In this document: positions 8,444 through 16,401 of the stretch, one piece after another
How the letters are laid out: each line of letters begins with the position of its first letter
How positions within the stretch are numbered: the first letter of the stretch is position 1
Source: JABFSC01 sp031389045
GTDB lineage: Bacteria > Desulfobacterota > Binatia > Bin18
Length of the DNA stretch: 20,913 nucleotides
Assembly: GCA_031389045.1 (NCBI GenBank)
Contig: JANMSE010000664.1
Span: 1 to 20,913 of the forward strand
Direction: 5' to 3'
Program-made: the position numbers and the translations under genes
The notes under the pieces: generated by a model
Databases searched by the model: none
What the model was told of the DNA's origin: nothing
The model's input: the letters and a program-made list of their open reading frames with translations, nothing else

Positions 8444-9772
8444 CTATTCCGGAAAGAAGCGATTTCCTGGGCGCGGCAACCCCAGATTCTCGCGTAACGT
8501 CGCCCCTTCGTATGCGCGTCGAAAGAGCCCGCGCCGTTGCAATTCCGGCACGACGTGATCGACGAAATCGTCGAGTCCACCCGGTAGATAGGGAAACATG
8601 ATGTTGAAGCCGTCGCAGGCATCGGTCATCAGCCACTCTTCCATCTGATCGGCGATCATGGTGGGCGTGCCAACAAACGCCAATCCACCATACCCACCAA
8701 TACGTTGCGCGAGTTGCCGAACCGTAAGGTGCTCGCGTCGCGCGAGCTCCACGGTCCGCTCTCGTCCACTCTTACTCGCATTGGTGTCGGGAATGTCGGG
8801 CAATGGGCCATCCGGGTCAAAGCCCGACGCATCATGGCCCAGCGCGATGGAGAGCGACGCAATCGCGCTGTCGTAATGCACAAGACTGTCGAGCCGCGCC
8901 CGCTTCTCCAGTGCTTCAGTAGCGGTCTCACCCACCACGACAAACGCGCCAGGCAACACCTTCAGATGGTCACGCGGACGACCAAGCGCTTCCATGCGCC
9001 CTTTGACATCGGCGTAAAACGTCCGCGCGCTCGCGATATGGCCACCGGCGGCGAAGATCACTTCCGCCGTCTCCGCGGCGAGTTGGCGACCCGCTTCCGA
9101 CGCGCCCGCTTGCACGATCACCGGCCACCCCTGAATCGGACGCGCGACATTGAGCGGCCCACGCACTTTCAAGAACTCGCCGTGGTGATCCAGCACGTGC
9201 ATTTTGTCGGGATCAAAATAGACACCGGCTTCCACGTCGCGAGTAAAGGCGTCTTCCGCCCAGCTATCCCACAGGCCGGTGACCACATCAAAAAACTCGC
9301 GCGCGCGGCGATAGCGGGTCGCGTGCTCCACATGTTCCTCAAGGCCGAAGTTCATCGCTTCATGCGGATTGCCCGACGTCACCACGTTCCAGCCCGCGCG
9401 TCCGCCACTGATGTGATCGAGCGACGCGAATTTGCGGGCGACATGATAGGGCTCGTTATAGGTCGTCGAGGCGGTGGCGATGAGCCCCAGATGTTGCGTG
9501 ACGACGGCCAGCGCGGGCAGCAGCGTCAACGGATCAAACGAGGCCACCGTCGCGCTGCGCTTGAGCCCCTGGATCGGCATATTCAACACGGCGAGATGAT
9601 CGGCCATGAAGAACGCGTCAAAGCGCCCGCGCTCCAGGGTCTGCGCTAACCGGACGAGATGTTGGAAATTGCAATTCGCGTCTGGCCAGGCACCAGGATA
9701 GCGCCAGGCGGCGGTATGAATACTGACTGGTCGCATGAATGCGCCTAAGCGTAAGGTTCGTGAGTCAGACAT
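8444..9772 (-). CDS. FMN-dependent monooxygenase, NtaA/SnaA/DszA family (LLM class)
   Basis: A 442-residue bacterial-luciferase-fold monooxygenase. Seen: RFDAFFMADH (50-59), TASTTYNEPYHVARKFASLDHISGGRAGWNVVTS spread over 100-133, and EWLMTDACDGFNIMFPYLPGGLDDFVDHVVPELQRRG near the C-terminus. All are hallmarks of the nitrilotriacetate monooxygenase component A group (TIGR03860-like). These enzymes use FMNH2 from a separate reductase and O2 to attack C-N or C-S bonds in organic compounds. No flavin reductase gene is in the window. AAAGGAGGGAGC sits directly before the ATG. It is divergent from the aldolase operon over 182 bp and is followed by hicAB. The substrate is unknown. Confidence 0.9.
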   Translation of the reverse strand: MSDSRTLRLGAFMRPVSIHTAAWRYPGAWPDANCNFQHLVRLAQTLERGRFDAFFMADHLAVLNMPIQGLKRSATVASFDPLTLLPALAVVTQHLGLIATASTTYNEPYHVARKFASLDHISGGRAGWNVVTSGNPHEAMNFGLEEHVEHATRYRRAREFFDVVTGLWDSWAEDAFTRDVEAGVYFDPDKMHVLDHHGEFLKVRGPLNVARPIQGWPVIVQAGASEAGRQLAAETAEVIFAAGGHIASARTFYADVKGRMEALGRPRDHLKVLPGAFVVVGETATEALEKRARLDSLVHYDSAIASLSIALGHDASGFDPDGPLPDIPDTNASKSGRERTVELARREHLTVRQLAQRIGGYGGLAFVGTPTMIADQMEEWLMTDACDGFNIMFPYLPGGLDDFVDHVVPELQRRGLFRRAYEGATLRENLGLPRPGNRFFPE

Positions 9773-9818
9773 GCTCCCTCCTTTGGGGTTGTGGTGCGGG
9801 GATCAATCAAGAAATGAC

Positions 9819-9848
9819 TGCGTTGGTTGTAACACTGTCGCCAACGCA
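9819..9848. promoter_or_regulatory. Inverted repeat in the divergent LLM/aldolase intergenic region
   Basis: Perfect 8-bp arms, TGCGTTGG (9819-9826) and CCAACGCA (9841-9848), are separated by 14 bases. They lie in the 182-bp gap between the divergent monooxygenase and aldolase genes, about 47 bp from the first and 107 bp from the second. It could be an operator serving both promoters. The regulator gene is not adjacent, so this rests on position and symmetry alone. No clear -35/-10 pair was found in the gap. Confidence 0.35.
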
Positions 9849-9937
9849 ACGTAAAGAAGCACGAGTGGGTCAGTCATCGGTCAGCCTTCCCCGGTCTTCC
9901 TCTAGCCCGTCCCCGACCAGTGTGCTAATCCCGCGCC

Positions 9938-9945
9938 AAAGGAGG
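9938..9945 (+). promoter_or_regulatory. Ribosome binding site that fixes the aldolase start
   Basis: AAAGGAGG ends nine bases before ATG 9955. It shows that the aldolase begins here and not at an in-frame ATG at 9739, which would run through the divergent monooxygenase gene start and add a 72-residue extension unlike the family. Confidence 0.85.
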
Positions 9946-9954
9946 ATTCCTAAG

Positions 9955-10737
9955 ATGCGCGAGAACGGACTCAAAAAGACCCTCAAATCTGGGGGCGTGG
10001 TCCTTGGCCCCTTGCTGTGGGACACGCACAGCCGAGGCGTGCTCCACACCTTGGCGCAAGCGGGCATGGACTTCGTGATGATCTGCACGGAACATTCCGC
10101 CTATAGCCTGGAAACCGTCGTCAATATCGTTGCCCACGCCCATGCCGCTGGCATCGAGCCAGTCGTGCGCATTCCTGATCTCTCGTATGAGCATGTGACG
10201 CGCCTGCTTGATACGGGTTGTCAAAGCCTCATTGTCCCGCATGTCAAAACGGGAGCCGAGGTCCGTCGGTTCATCGAAATGGCGAAGTATCACCCCGAAG
10301 GCAAACGTGGCATGGCCATTCTTTCCGGGGCTAACACCAACTATGAGGATGTCGATCCGTTGACGGCGATGGCGCACGCGAATGCGCAGACGTTGCTCGG
10401 TGTGATCGTCGAAACCAAAGAGGCGTTGGAGAATGTCGAGGAGATCATCATTCCAGGGATTGATCTCGTGCTGGTTGGCCATCAGGACCTAGCCCAGAAT
10501 CTGGGCGTTCCTTGGCAATTCGATAATCCGCTGTTGCGTGAAGCGAACGCGAAGGTGAGAGCTTTGTGTCAAAAGCATGGGATCGCGACCGCGGGAGCCG
10601 TCAACCGGCCAGAGAACATGCAGTCCGTGGTCGCCAGTGGCGCGCAGTATTTGCTGTATGGCACCGACCTCATCCTCATGCGTCGCGAAGCTCAACGCGC
10701 GGCTGAGGCCCTAGCCCCGCTGCGCAAACGTCAGTGA
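9955..10737 (+). CDS. HpcH/HpaI family aldolase
   Basis: A 260-residue class II, metal-dependent pyruvate-type aldolase of the citrate-lyase-beta/HpaI fold. The family catalyses reversible retro-aldol cleavage of 2-keto-4-hydroxy acids, such as 4-hydroxy-2-oxoheptanedioate. Residues matching those of HpaI are H47 (CTEHS), R72 (VVRIPD), the metal ligand E153 (VIVETKEALENVEEI), and D178 in GHQDLAQNLG, where most members have GPxDL. GAVNRPENMQ and YLLYGTDL close the barrel. It is the first gene of a three-gene + strand set with an LLM oxidoreductase 72 bp downstream and an ADC-like gene after that. The context suggests breakdown of an oxidised organic acid; the exact substrate cannot be read. 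Confidence 0.9.
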   Translation: MRENGLKKTLKSGGVVLGPLLWDTHSRGVLHTLAQAGMDFVMICTEHSAYSLETVVNIVAHAHAAGIEPVVRIPDLSYEHVTRLLDTGCQSLIVPHVKTGAEVRRFIEMAKYHPEGKRGMAILSGANTNYEDVDPLTAMAHANAQTLLGVIVETKEALENVEEIIIPGIDLVLVGHQDLAQNLGVPWQFDNPLLREANAKVRALCQKHGIATAGAVNRPENMQSVVASGAQYLLYGTDLILMRREAQRAAEALAPLRKRQ

Positions 10738-10809
10738 GCTTCCCGCTAAAAGACTCGTAGACGAAAAGACTGGAAGATTGATGCACTACGCGACCGAAAG
10801 GAGGACCTT

Positions 10810-11919
10810 ATGAAATTCGGCATTTTTTATGAACTCTCCGTCCCGCGTCCGTGGGATCACGAGGCGGAACGCAAAGTCTACATGAACGCCCTGGAACAAG
10901 TGCGGCTCGCCGATGAGCTGGGCTTCGATCAAGTCTGGGCGGTCGAACATCACTTTCTCGAGGAGTATTCGCACTGCGCGGCCCCGGAGCTGTTCCTCAC
11001 CGCGTGTGCGATGCAAACCAAGGACATTCACGTTGGCCACGGCATCGTGGTCTGCGTCCCGGAATTCAACCACCCCATTCGTATCGCCGAACGCGCCGCC
11101 GTGCTCGACATTCTCTCCGGTGGCCGCCTGGAGTTTGGTACTGGTCGGTCCGCCACCTGGACGGAACTGGGGGGATTCCGCGCCAACCCCGATGACACCA
11201 AGAAGAGTTGGGACGAGTTCGTGCACTGCATTCCCAAAATGTGGATGCAAGAACGCTTCAGCTATGAAGGCAAATACTTCTCGATGCCCTCGCGCGCGGT
11301 ACTGCCCAAGCCGTATCAGAAGCCACATCCTCCGATGTGGGTCGCGGTTACCAGCCCCGGCACCGAACTGGACGCCGCTGATCGTGGCATTGGCAGCCTG
11401 GGAGTGACCTTCACCTCGTTCGCCGAGCAAGAGTCCAAAGTGAAGGAATATCGCCGCCGCATTCAGAGCTGCAATCCGGTCGGTGGCTTCGTCAACAATC
11501 AGGTGAACACCGTCAACTTCTTGTTCTGCCATGAGGATAGCGACACCGGCACCAAAGTCGGCATGCGCATGATCCAGCATTTCAACTATCTGGCCGCGCA
11601 ACTCGACATGGCCAAGGAAGCCGTGCCCACGAAATCGTATGCGTCGGCGGGCTTGCTCCCGTCCTTACGGCGTCAGGCCAGCAGCCCCGGCGAACAAGCC
11701 AAAGCCCCGGAAGGCATCGCGGTCGGCAATCCCGCGCACCTCATTAAAGAGTTGAAAAAGTGGGAAGCGTGTGGCGTGGACCGAGTAAGCTTTATGATGA
11801 ACGCGGCGGAGATCATTCCGCAGGAGCAGGTATTGGCCAGCCTTCGGCTCTTCGCCAAGGAAGTGATGCCGGCCTTTACGGACTCCCGCCCCCAAGTCGC
11901 CGCGGGAGGAGGTCGCTAA
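10810..11919 (+). CDS. LLM class flavin-dependent oxidoreductase (bacterial-luciferase-like)
   Basis: A 369-residue (beta/alpha)8 luciferase-like monooxygenase from a different subfamily than the divergent NtaA-like gene. Seen: ADELGFDQVWAVEHHFLEEYS (34-54), FNHPIRIAERAAVLDILSGGRLEFGTGR (86-113), and KPHPPMWVAVTSPGT in the middle. The C-terminus ends in the usual FAKEVMPAF. The flavin (FMN or F420) is not decided by sequence. About residues 277-300 hold an SSPGEQAK stretch typical of the variable loop. GAAAGGAGGACC precedes the ATG. The stop overlaps the next ATG (TAATG), so it is translationally coupled to the ADC-like gene and probably acts in the same pathway. Confidence 0.9.
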   Translation: MKFGIFYELSVPRPWDHEAERKVYMNALEQVRLADELGFDQVWAVEHHFLEEYSHCAAPELFLTACAMQTKDIHVGHGIVVCVPEFNHPIRIAERAAVLDILSGGRLEFGTGRSATWTELGGFRANPDDTKKSWDEFVHCIPKMWMQERFSYEGKYFSMPSRAVLPKPYQKPHPPMWVAVTSPGTELDAADRGIGSLGVTFTSFAEQESKVKEYRRRIQSCNPVGGFVNNQVNTVNFLFCHEDSDTGTKVGMRMIQHFNYLAAQLDMAKEAVPTKSYASAGLLPSLRRQASSPGEQAKAPEGIAVGNPAHLIKELKKWEACGVDRVSFMMNAAEIIPQEQVLASLRLFAKEVMPAFTDSRPQVAAGGGR

Positions 11920-12680
11920 TGCCTCTCTTTGGCAAACAAGATGTGCAGACGGTCGCGACGCGGGCTCCGTTGATGACGGGCGTTGATAGCGAGCCGTGGG
12001 AACTCAAAGGGGTGGAGATTCTCCAATTGAGTTTCGAGGTCGTCGAAGGGCCAGCCGAATATCTGGTGCCTCCGGCGTTCCATCCCAGCATTCCGCCATA
12101 CGCGGCATTGTCGGTGGCGCGGATCCCCGCGAGTCCGGTTGGGCCGTATATGCTCGCCCAGGTCCGGCTCGTGGTGCGCGCGGGCATTCGGCCACGCGCC
12201 TACTTGCTGGGGGCGTACACCGATTCGGAAAAAGCGGCCACGGAGTTGCGCGCGCGCTGGGGCTTCTCGATCAACACGGGGACGGTCACGCTGCACTCGC
12301 GGCATGATCGGGTGATTGGTCAGGTGGAACGCAATGGGCAGACGATCTTAAACATGGAGCTAGAAAATCCCGAACTGATTTCTGGCGCGGATGTGACGAT
12401 TCTTGATGGATTGCATCTCGTGCGGAAAGTCGAGGATGGGAAAGAAGTGCCGCTGATCGTGCAAGTCGATCCTGAGTACGTCTTTCACAGCGCCACCCGT
12501 GGGCGTCCTCGGTTACTGGCGTTGCAATCAGACGCCTGGGGAGCGGAGAACCGACTGCGTTGCACCTATCCGATGCACGCGGTTTTCTGTCGTTGTGACA
12601 CCGACCTCCCGAAACTCCGCTTTGCGATGGACCCGGTCACTCCGGTAACGCAAGGCGGCAGCCGCCGACTCGCGGCGTGA
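11919..12680 (+). CDS. Acetoacetate-decarboxylase-fold protein lacking the Schiff-base lysine
   Basis: A 253-residue protein with the ADC fold. Seen: AEYLVPPAFHPSIPPYAALSVAR (46-68), GPYMLAQVRL (75-84), ARWGFSINTGTVTL (112-125) followed by RHDRVIGQVERNG, and a C-terminal half with PLIVQVDPEY. In classical acetoacetate decarboxylase the WGYPKK segment carries the catalytic lysine; here the equivalent stretch is WGFSIN, with no lysine, and the active-site Glu usually seen in PYxEA is also absent. So it is probably not a decarboxylase of the classical type, but a divergent hydratase, lyase or binding protein of that fold. The start is ATG 11919, inside TAATG, with GGAGGAGG (11905-11912) upstream. 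It is the last gene of the aldolase set. Confidence 0.8.
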   Translation: MPLFGKQDVQTVATRAPLMTGVDSEPWELKGVEILQLSFEVVEGPAEYLVPPAFHPSIPPYAALSVARIPASPVGPYMLAQVRLVVRAGIRPRAYLLGAYTDSEKAATELRARWGFSINTGTVTLHSRHDRVIGQVERNGQTILNMELENPELISGADVTILDGLHLVRKVEDGKEVPLIVQVDPEYVFHSATRGRPRLLALQSDAWGAENRLRCTYPMHAVFCRCDTDLPKLRFAMDPVTPVTQGGSRRLAA

Positions 12681-12685
12681 CTATG

Positions 12686-12780
12686 ATTGAGTGATCGGGC
12701 CATTGAGGCATTGGGTCATTGAGGAACACAATCCAGTAATGCTTCAATGACCCGATCACTCAATGCCTCAATGCCTCAAT
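12686..12780. repeat. Nested inverted and tandem repeats at a convergent junction
   Basis: Three perfect inverted pairs share this stretch: ATTGAGTGATCGGG (12686-12699) with 12751-12764; CATTGAGGCATTG (12701-12713) with 12761-12773; and GGGTCATTGA (12713-12722) with 12744-12753. They overlap, so only some can pair at once. Units such as ATTGAGGC recur in both orientations. It fills the 104-bp gap between the convergent ADC-like and methyltransferase genes and may act as a two-way terminator. No T tract was seen. Confidence 0.75.
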
Positions 12781-12784
12781 CCTG

Positions 12785-13567
12785 TCACGCTTTCCGGGCC
12801 ACCCACACCTGCTCCCCACCAGCGCGAAACGGCCCCCGCTGAAAATCACCATACAATGCCTCGACTTTGTAGCCACTCAACTCCAGGAGGTATCGCATCT
12901 CGTAGCGATGGACGTAGCGTAATGTCAGCGGGCGATACGTGCGAGCAATCATGTCGCCGTCCGCGTCCAGCTCCTCGAAGATGAAATACTGCTCAATGAG
13001 TTGTTGTTCAGGGTCGTACTGGGTCGTCGCCCACACCACGATGCGATGGCCGGAGGTTGGGTCGATAAACTCTGAATCCTTTTTCTGCGCGGAGCCCAAC
13101 GGTCCCAAATGCGCGGCGATGACTTCAAGGTCGGGATCAAAGACATTGAAAATCAGCCGCCCCTCGTCGGTGAGATGTTCGCGAATGCAGGTCAGGGCCT
13201 GTCGTTGCGCCTTCGCCGTAAGCAGGTGCAGAAACGCGCGGTACGGAATAATCGCGAGTGGGAAACGCTCCGCAAGATCGAAGTCGCGCATGTCGCCTTC
13301 GATGAGTGAGACCCGTCCTTGGACATCGGGGCTGAGTTTCAAGAGTTTCTGGCGGAGCAGCGCCAGCATCGTGGGAGCACGGTCTAGCCCAACGATGCTG
13401 GCCCCAGCTTTGGCGATTGGGAGCAAAATGCGCCCAGTCCCGCACCCCAATTCCAACACCGGCGAGCCCGCTTTCTGGGTTTCCTCCACGTAGAATTGCA
13501 TGTCTCCTTCAAGACCAACGAAGCAATAATCGTAATAATCGGCCTCTGGGCCGGTGTATTCTTTCAT
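12785..13567 (-). CDS. Class I SAM-dependent methyltransferase
   Basis: A 260-residue Rossmann-fold methyltransferase. Motif I is VLELGCGTGRI (G41-x-G43-x-G45), with the acidic D62 at the end of beta 2 (VGLDRAP), GDMRDFDL for the adenine-binding acidic loop, and a beta-4 segment PLAIIPYRAFLHL. The second half holds NVFDPDLEVIAAH and a beta-rich lid, with VHRYEMRYLLELSGYKVEALYGDF near the end, typical of small-molecule methyltransferases of the Methyltransf_25 type. The substrate is unknown. The ATG at 13567-13565 overlaps the stop of the exonuclease-WYL gene (ATGA), so it is translationally coupled to it. It is the last gene of the three-gene minus-strand set starting with sppA. Confidence 0.88.
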   Translation of the reverse strand: MKEYTGPEADYYDYCFVGLEGDMQFYVEETQKAGSPVLELGCGTGRILLPIAKAGASIVGLDRAPTMLALLRQKLLKLSPDVQGRVSLIEGDMRDFDLAERFPLAIIPYRAFLHLLTAKAQRQALTCIREHLTDEGRLIFNVFDPDLEVIAAHLGPLGSAQKKDSEFIDPTSGHRIVVWATTQYDPEQQLIEQYFIFEELDADGDMIARTYRPLTLRYVHRYEMRYLLELSGYKVEALYGDFQRGPFRAGGEQVWVARKA

Positions 13568-14382
13568 GAGTCCGTGCGTGCTTTCACAATCCGCATGTGG
13601 GTGATCCGGTCCAGCCGAAAGGTCCGCTCGTCCCGTCGGAGGTGACAATAGGCGCGAAGATACAGCGTGTCGCGATTCGGCACGATGGCGAGGGGATCAA
13701 CTCGGCGAATACTCACCACTTGTGTCGGTGTCACATAATGAATTTCGAGGCTGAGGTGATTGGTCAGCGCCTCACTGAGCAGGGGAGGAAGTGAGGCTAC
13801 CTCGTTTCCCACGGGCTGAAGCAAGGTAGCCGCGGGCGTGAGGAAATCGGCGAACGTGGCGCGCTGTGTTCCGATCAGGTCTCGTGACAATGTGGTGAAC
13901 ACCCGCCATGTCACTTCCGCATCCTGGAGCGCGCGATGGCGCTGGGGGTAAGGAATGTGTAAGGCTTCGGCGACTGCCCCCAAGCTATTGCGCGCGAATG
14001 TATAGTAGCGGCGCGCAAGGGCAAGCGTATCAATCACGTGTGTCACCGGCAGTGGTGTTCCCAGGCGCTGAAACTCGGCGGCGAGGAAACCAAGGTCGAA
14101 TGGCGCATTGTGCGCGACGAAGATACCGCCCTCAAGCTGACGGATCACTTCCTCGGCAATGTCTGGAAACGTGGGGGCCGTGGCGAGCATCTCTGGCGTA
14201 ATGCCATTCACGGCGGCCGCACCGGGCGAGAGCGGACGACCGGGATTCACCAATGACGTGAATGGCGTCGGTTGGCCCTCTCCTTGGACCCGGACAATGG
14301 CGACCTCGCACACCCGGTCGCCAAAAGCGGAGGAAAGTCCCGTTGTTTCGACGTCAACAACAGCGAAAGCAACGTCCGACAT
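13564..14382 (-). CDS. DEDDh 3'-5' exonuclease fused to a WYL-like domain
   Basis: A 272-residue protein of two parts. Residues 1-170 are a DnaQ-type exonuclease with all five expected residues: D10 and E12 in VVDVETTG, D96 in HNAPFD, H149 and D154 in HRALQDAE. Residues 205-265 look like a WYL domain: LSLEIHYVTPTQVVSIRRVDPLAIV, then TLYLRAYCHLRRDERTFRLDRI, with LYL in place of WYL and the conserved Arg/Asp pair in FRLDRI. WYL domains sense or bind nucleic-acid ligands in regulators and some helicases. No HTH is seen. It would degrade DNA or RNA 3' ends under control of a bound ligand (inference). It starts 9 bp after the sppA stop, with GGGGGCGG upstream. Confidence 0.85.
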   Translation of the reverse strand: MSDVAFAVVDVETTGLSSAFGDRVCEVAIVRVQGEGQPTPFTSLVNPGRPLSPGAAAVNGITPEMLATAPTFPDIAEEVIRQLEGGIFVAHNAPFDLGFLAAEFQRLGTPLPVTHVIDTLALARRYYTFARNSLGAVAEALHIPYPQRHRALQDAEVTWRVFTTLSRDLIGTQRATFADFLTPAATLLQPVGNEVASLPPLLSEALTNHLSLEIHYVTPTQVVSIRRVDPLAIVPNRDTLYLRAYCHLRRDERTFRLDRITHMRIVKARTDS

Positions 14383-14391
14383 ACCGCCCCC

Positions 14392-16179
14392 TTAGTGTAT
14401 GAGTTTCGGCTGCGGCATTGTCAGCACTCCGGGAGACGGCGCGAGGCCGAGTTGAGCGGCTAACTGGGCGAGGGGTTGTACCTGCTGCACGGTCCGCATG
14501 AGCACTGTCGTCGGATTCTCTGGATCAATCTCGTCGTCGTCCTCAAGCAATCGTTCGAGGACCAATTGGCGGAAGCTCGTTTTCTGGCGGGGAAAGACCT
14601 CAAGCCGGACATCGGCGGTCTCCGCGATTCCCGCCGCCGCTTTTGTCAGTCGTAGCGCGAGAGGGAAACCTCCAAGCTCATCAACCAATCCCAAGGCTTT
14701 CGCGTCTTCTCCGGTCCAGATCCGCCCTTTCGCGACTTCAAGGAGCTTGTCCTTGGGCATCTTTCGCCCTTGCGCCGCTTTGGTCGTGAAATCATCATAC
14801 ACGCGATCAAGTTCCTGTTGAAATTGCGTCCACTGTTGCGGGGTGTAGTCATGGGTCGTGCTCCACAGCGTCGCATTGGCGCTGGTATGGACTTCATCCC
14901 ACGACACGCCGACCTTCTCCCAAAAGCCCCCCATTAACATCTTTCCGGCCAGCACCCCAATCGATCCGGTGATCGTGCCGGGCTGGGCCACGATTTTGTC
15001 CGCCGCCATCGCCACGAAATAGCCGCCGGAACCCGCCACGTTTCCCATGGAGACGACCACCGGTTTTCCGGCTTCTTTCGCACGGAGGGTTTCTCGCCAG
15101 ATCGTATCGGAGGCGATGTACGAACCACCAGGACTATCAACGCGAAAGAGAATCGCCTTGACTTCCTTGTCCTCGACGGCGGCGCGGAAAGCGGCGGTCA
15201 CGGTATCGGACCCCAACCCCGCGCTGCCAGACATCGGGTCATAGGACCCTTTCCCACGCTGCACGGCTCCTACTCCATAAATCAGCGCGATCGTGTCCCC
15301 TTCCTCATACGGACGACCGGCCCGTGCCAGATATTTGGTGAACTTGAGGGGCTTGGCTTCAGTGCCCACCTGTTCTTTTACCTTCGTCGCCACTTCATCT
15401 CGATAGGCAAGCCCGTCAACCAATTTTTCCGCGAGCGCCACTTGTCCGGGCAGTGGGCCCCGGTCAGCCAGCTTCCGTACCGTGTCCTCGGAAAGCCCGC
15501 GGGCGGTGGCGATTCCTTTGACGATCTGGCCAAACTGGGATTCCATCACTTTTTGTGTAGATTCCCGGTGCGGCTCGGTATATTTCTGCTGGGTGAAGGT
15601 GTTCAACGCGCTTTTATATTCCCGGCGGTGATCCATGCGGGGCACGACCCCGAGCTTGTCGAGGGTCCCGCGGATAAAGGGCGTCTCGTACATGAGGCCG
15701 GTCAGCCCGACATCACCAGAGGGCTGGAGGTAAATTTCGTCAAACGCGGTCGCGAGATAATACGCGCCAGTGCCAGGGCTCGACTCTCCGAACGCTTCCG
15801 CGTGCACGATCGTCGGTTTGCCGGACTCACGAAACGTCAGGACGGCATCACGGATTTCCTGAATCTGCGCGAGTCCGAGCGCATTTCTCCCGACCCGCGC
15901 GACCACCGCCACGACCCGCGTATCGCTCGCCGCCATTTCCAGCATGTCCAACACATCGCGAATCGTCGGAGCCTGTGGCGAAAACACGCCTGTCACCGAG
16001 TTGTCCGTGGCATACTCCACGAACTCTTGCTCAAAATTGATTTCGACGATCGTTTTCTCTGGAATGCTCTCTCCTTCGGTGGCGCGGTAGAGCATGGAAA
16101 CACCGACCAAGCTGGCGATCACCATCAGCACCACGGCACCACCAATGACCGCAAGAATCCGCACGATCAATCTTCGCAT
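14392..16179 (-). CDS. sppA: Signal peptide peptidase SppA, 67-kDa type
   Basis: A 595-residue membrane-anchored serine protease of the long S49 type, which degrades cleaved signal peptides in the cytoplasmic membrane with its active site on the periplasmic side. An N-terminal hydrophobic segment (about 5-30) forms the anchor. The two tandem domains provide the dyad: Lys in REYKSALNTF (K189) and Ser in GNVAGSGGYFVA (S384), matching the K209/S409 pair of E. coli SppA. The line after it, ADKIVAQPGTITGSIGV, is typical. The start is taken at ATG 16179, with AAAGGGTGG upstream; a longer frame to 16212 is possible. It is the first gene of the set with the exonuclease-WYL and methyltransferase genes, for which no functional link is known. 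Confidence 0.92.
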   Translation of the reverse strand: MRRLIVRILAVIGGAVVLMVIASLVGVSMLYRATEGESIPEKTIVEINFEQEFVEYATDNSVTGVFSPQAPTIRDVLDMLEMAASDTRVVAVVARVGRNALGLAQIQEIRDAVLTFRESGKPTIVHAEAFGESSPGTGAYYLATAFDEIYLQPSGDVGLTGLMYETPFIRGTLDKLGVVPRMDHRREYKSALNTFTQQKYTEPHRESTQKVMESQFGQIVKGIATARGLSEDTVRKLADRGPLPGQVALAEKLVDGLAYRDEVATKVKEQVGTEAKPLKFTKYLARAGRPYEEGDTIALIYGVGAVQRGKGSYDPMSGSAGLGSDTVTAAFRAAVEDKEVKAILFRVDSPGGSYIASDTIWRETLRAKEAGKPVVVSMGNVAGSGGYFVAMAADKIVAQPGTITGSIGVLAGKMLMGGFWEKVGVSWDEVHTSANATLWSTTHDYTPQQWTQFQQELDRVYDDFTTKAAQGRKMPKDKLLEVAKGRIWTGEDAKALGLVDELGGFPLALRLTKAAAGIAETADVRLEVFPRQKTSFRQLVLERLLEDDDEIDPENPTTVLMRTVQQVQPLAQLAAQLGLAPSPGVLTMPQPKLIH

Positions 16180-16285
16180 ACACACCACCCTTTCCCCGAT
16201 ACGAGTATTCACGTTGTCGCCCGTACCCTAGCAGAGAGAAGATGGGGAACAAAAGGGAGCATCCCCCAGCGGGGGGGCGCCGAAC

Positions 16286-16321
16286 AAAAAAGAGCGGGGT
16301 GCCCTGGTGGGCACCCCGCTC
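16286..16321 (-). terminator. Rho-independent terminator of the DUF1329 gene
   Basis: On the minus strand, a perfect 13-bp GC-rich stem (arms 16309-16321 and 16292-16304, GAGCGGGGTGCCC and complement) with a four-base loop is followed at once by six T residues (A run at 16286-16291 on the + strand). It lies about 80 bp after the DUF1329 stop and upstream of sppA, so it ends the DUF1329 transcript and keeps it from entering sppA. A second imperfect hairpin, GGGTGGGT/ACCTACCC (16346-16365), stands between it and the gene. Confidence 0.9.
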
Positions 16322-16401
16322 CGACGGGAGATTGGGAGCTATGTGGGGTGGGTCTCGACCTACCCTGCACCTGGATAAGGAAAGGACGAAGCCTGAACCG
16401 C

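Noticed and set aside
8705..9649. Long open frame of 314 codons on the + strand
   Set aside because: It is antisense to the clear NtaA-like monooxygenase gene, is Arg/His-rich with no recognisable motif, and has no ribosome binding site; high-GC codon bias explains it.
9739..9954. N-terminal extension of the aldolase from an upstream in-frame ATG
   Set aside because: It would overlap the start of the divergent monooxygenase gene and lacks family similarity; the strong AAAGGAGG before 9955 marks the start.
10786..11601. Open frame of 271 codons on the - strand
   Set aside because: Antisense to the LLM oxidoreductase whose motifs and ribosome binding site are clear.
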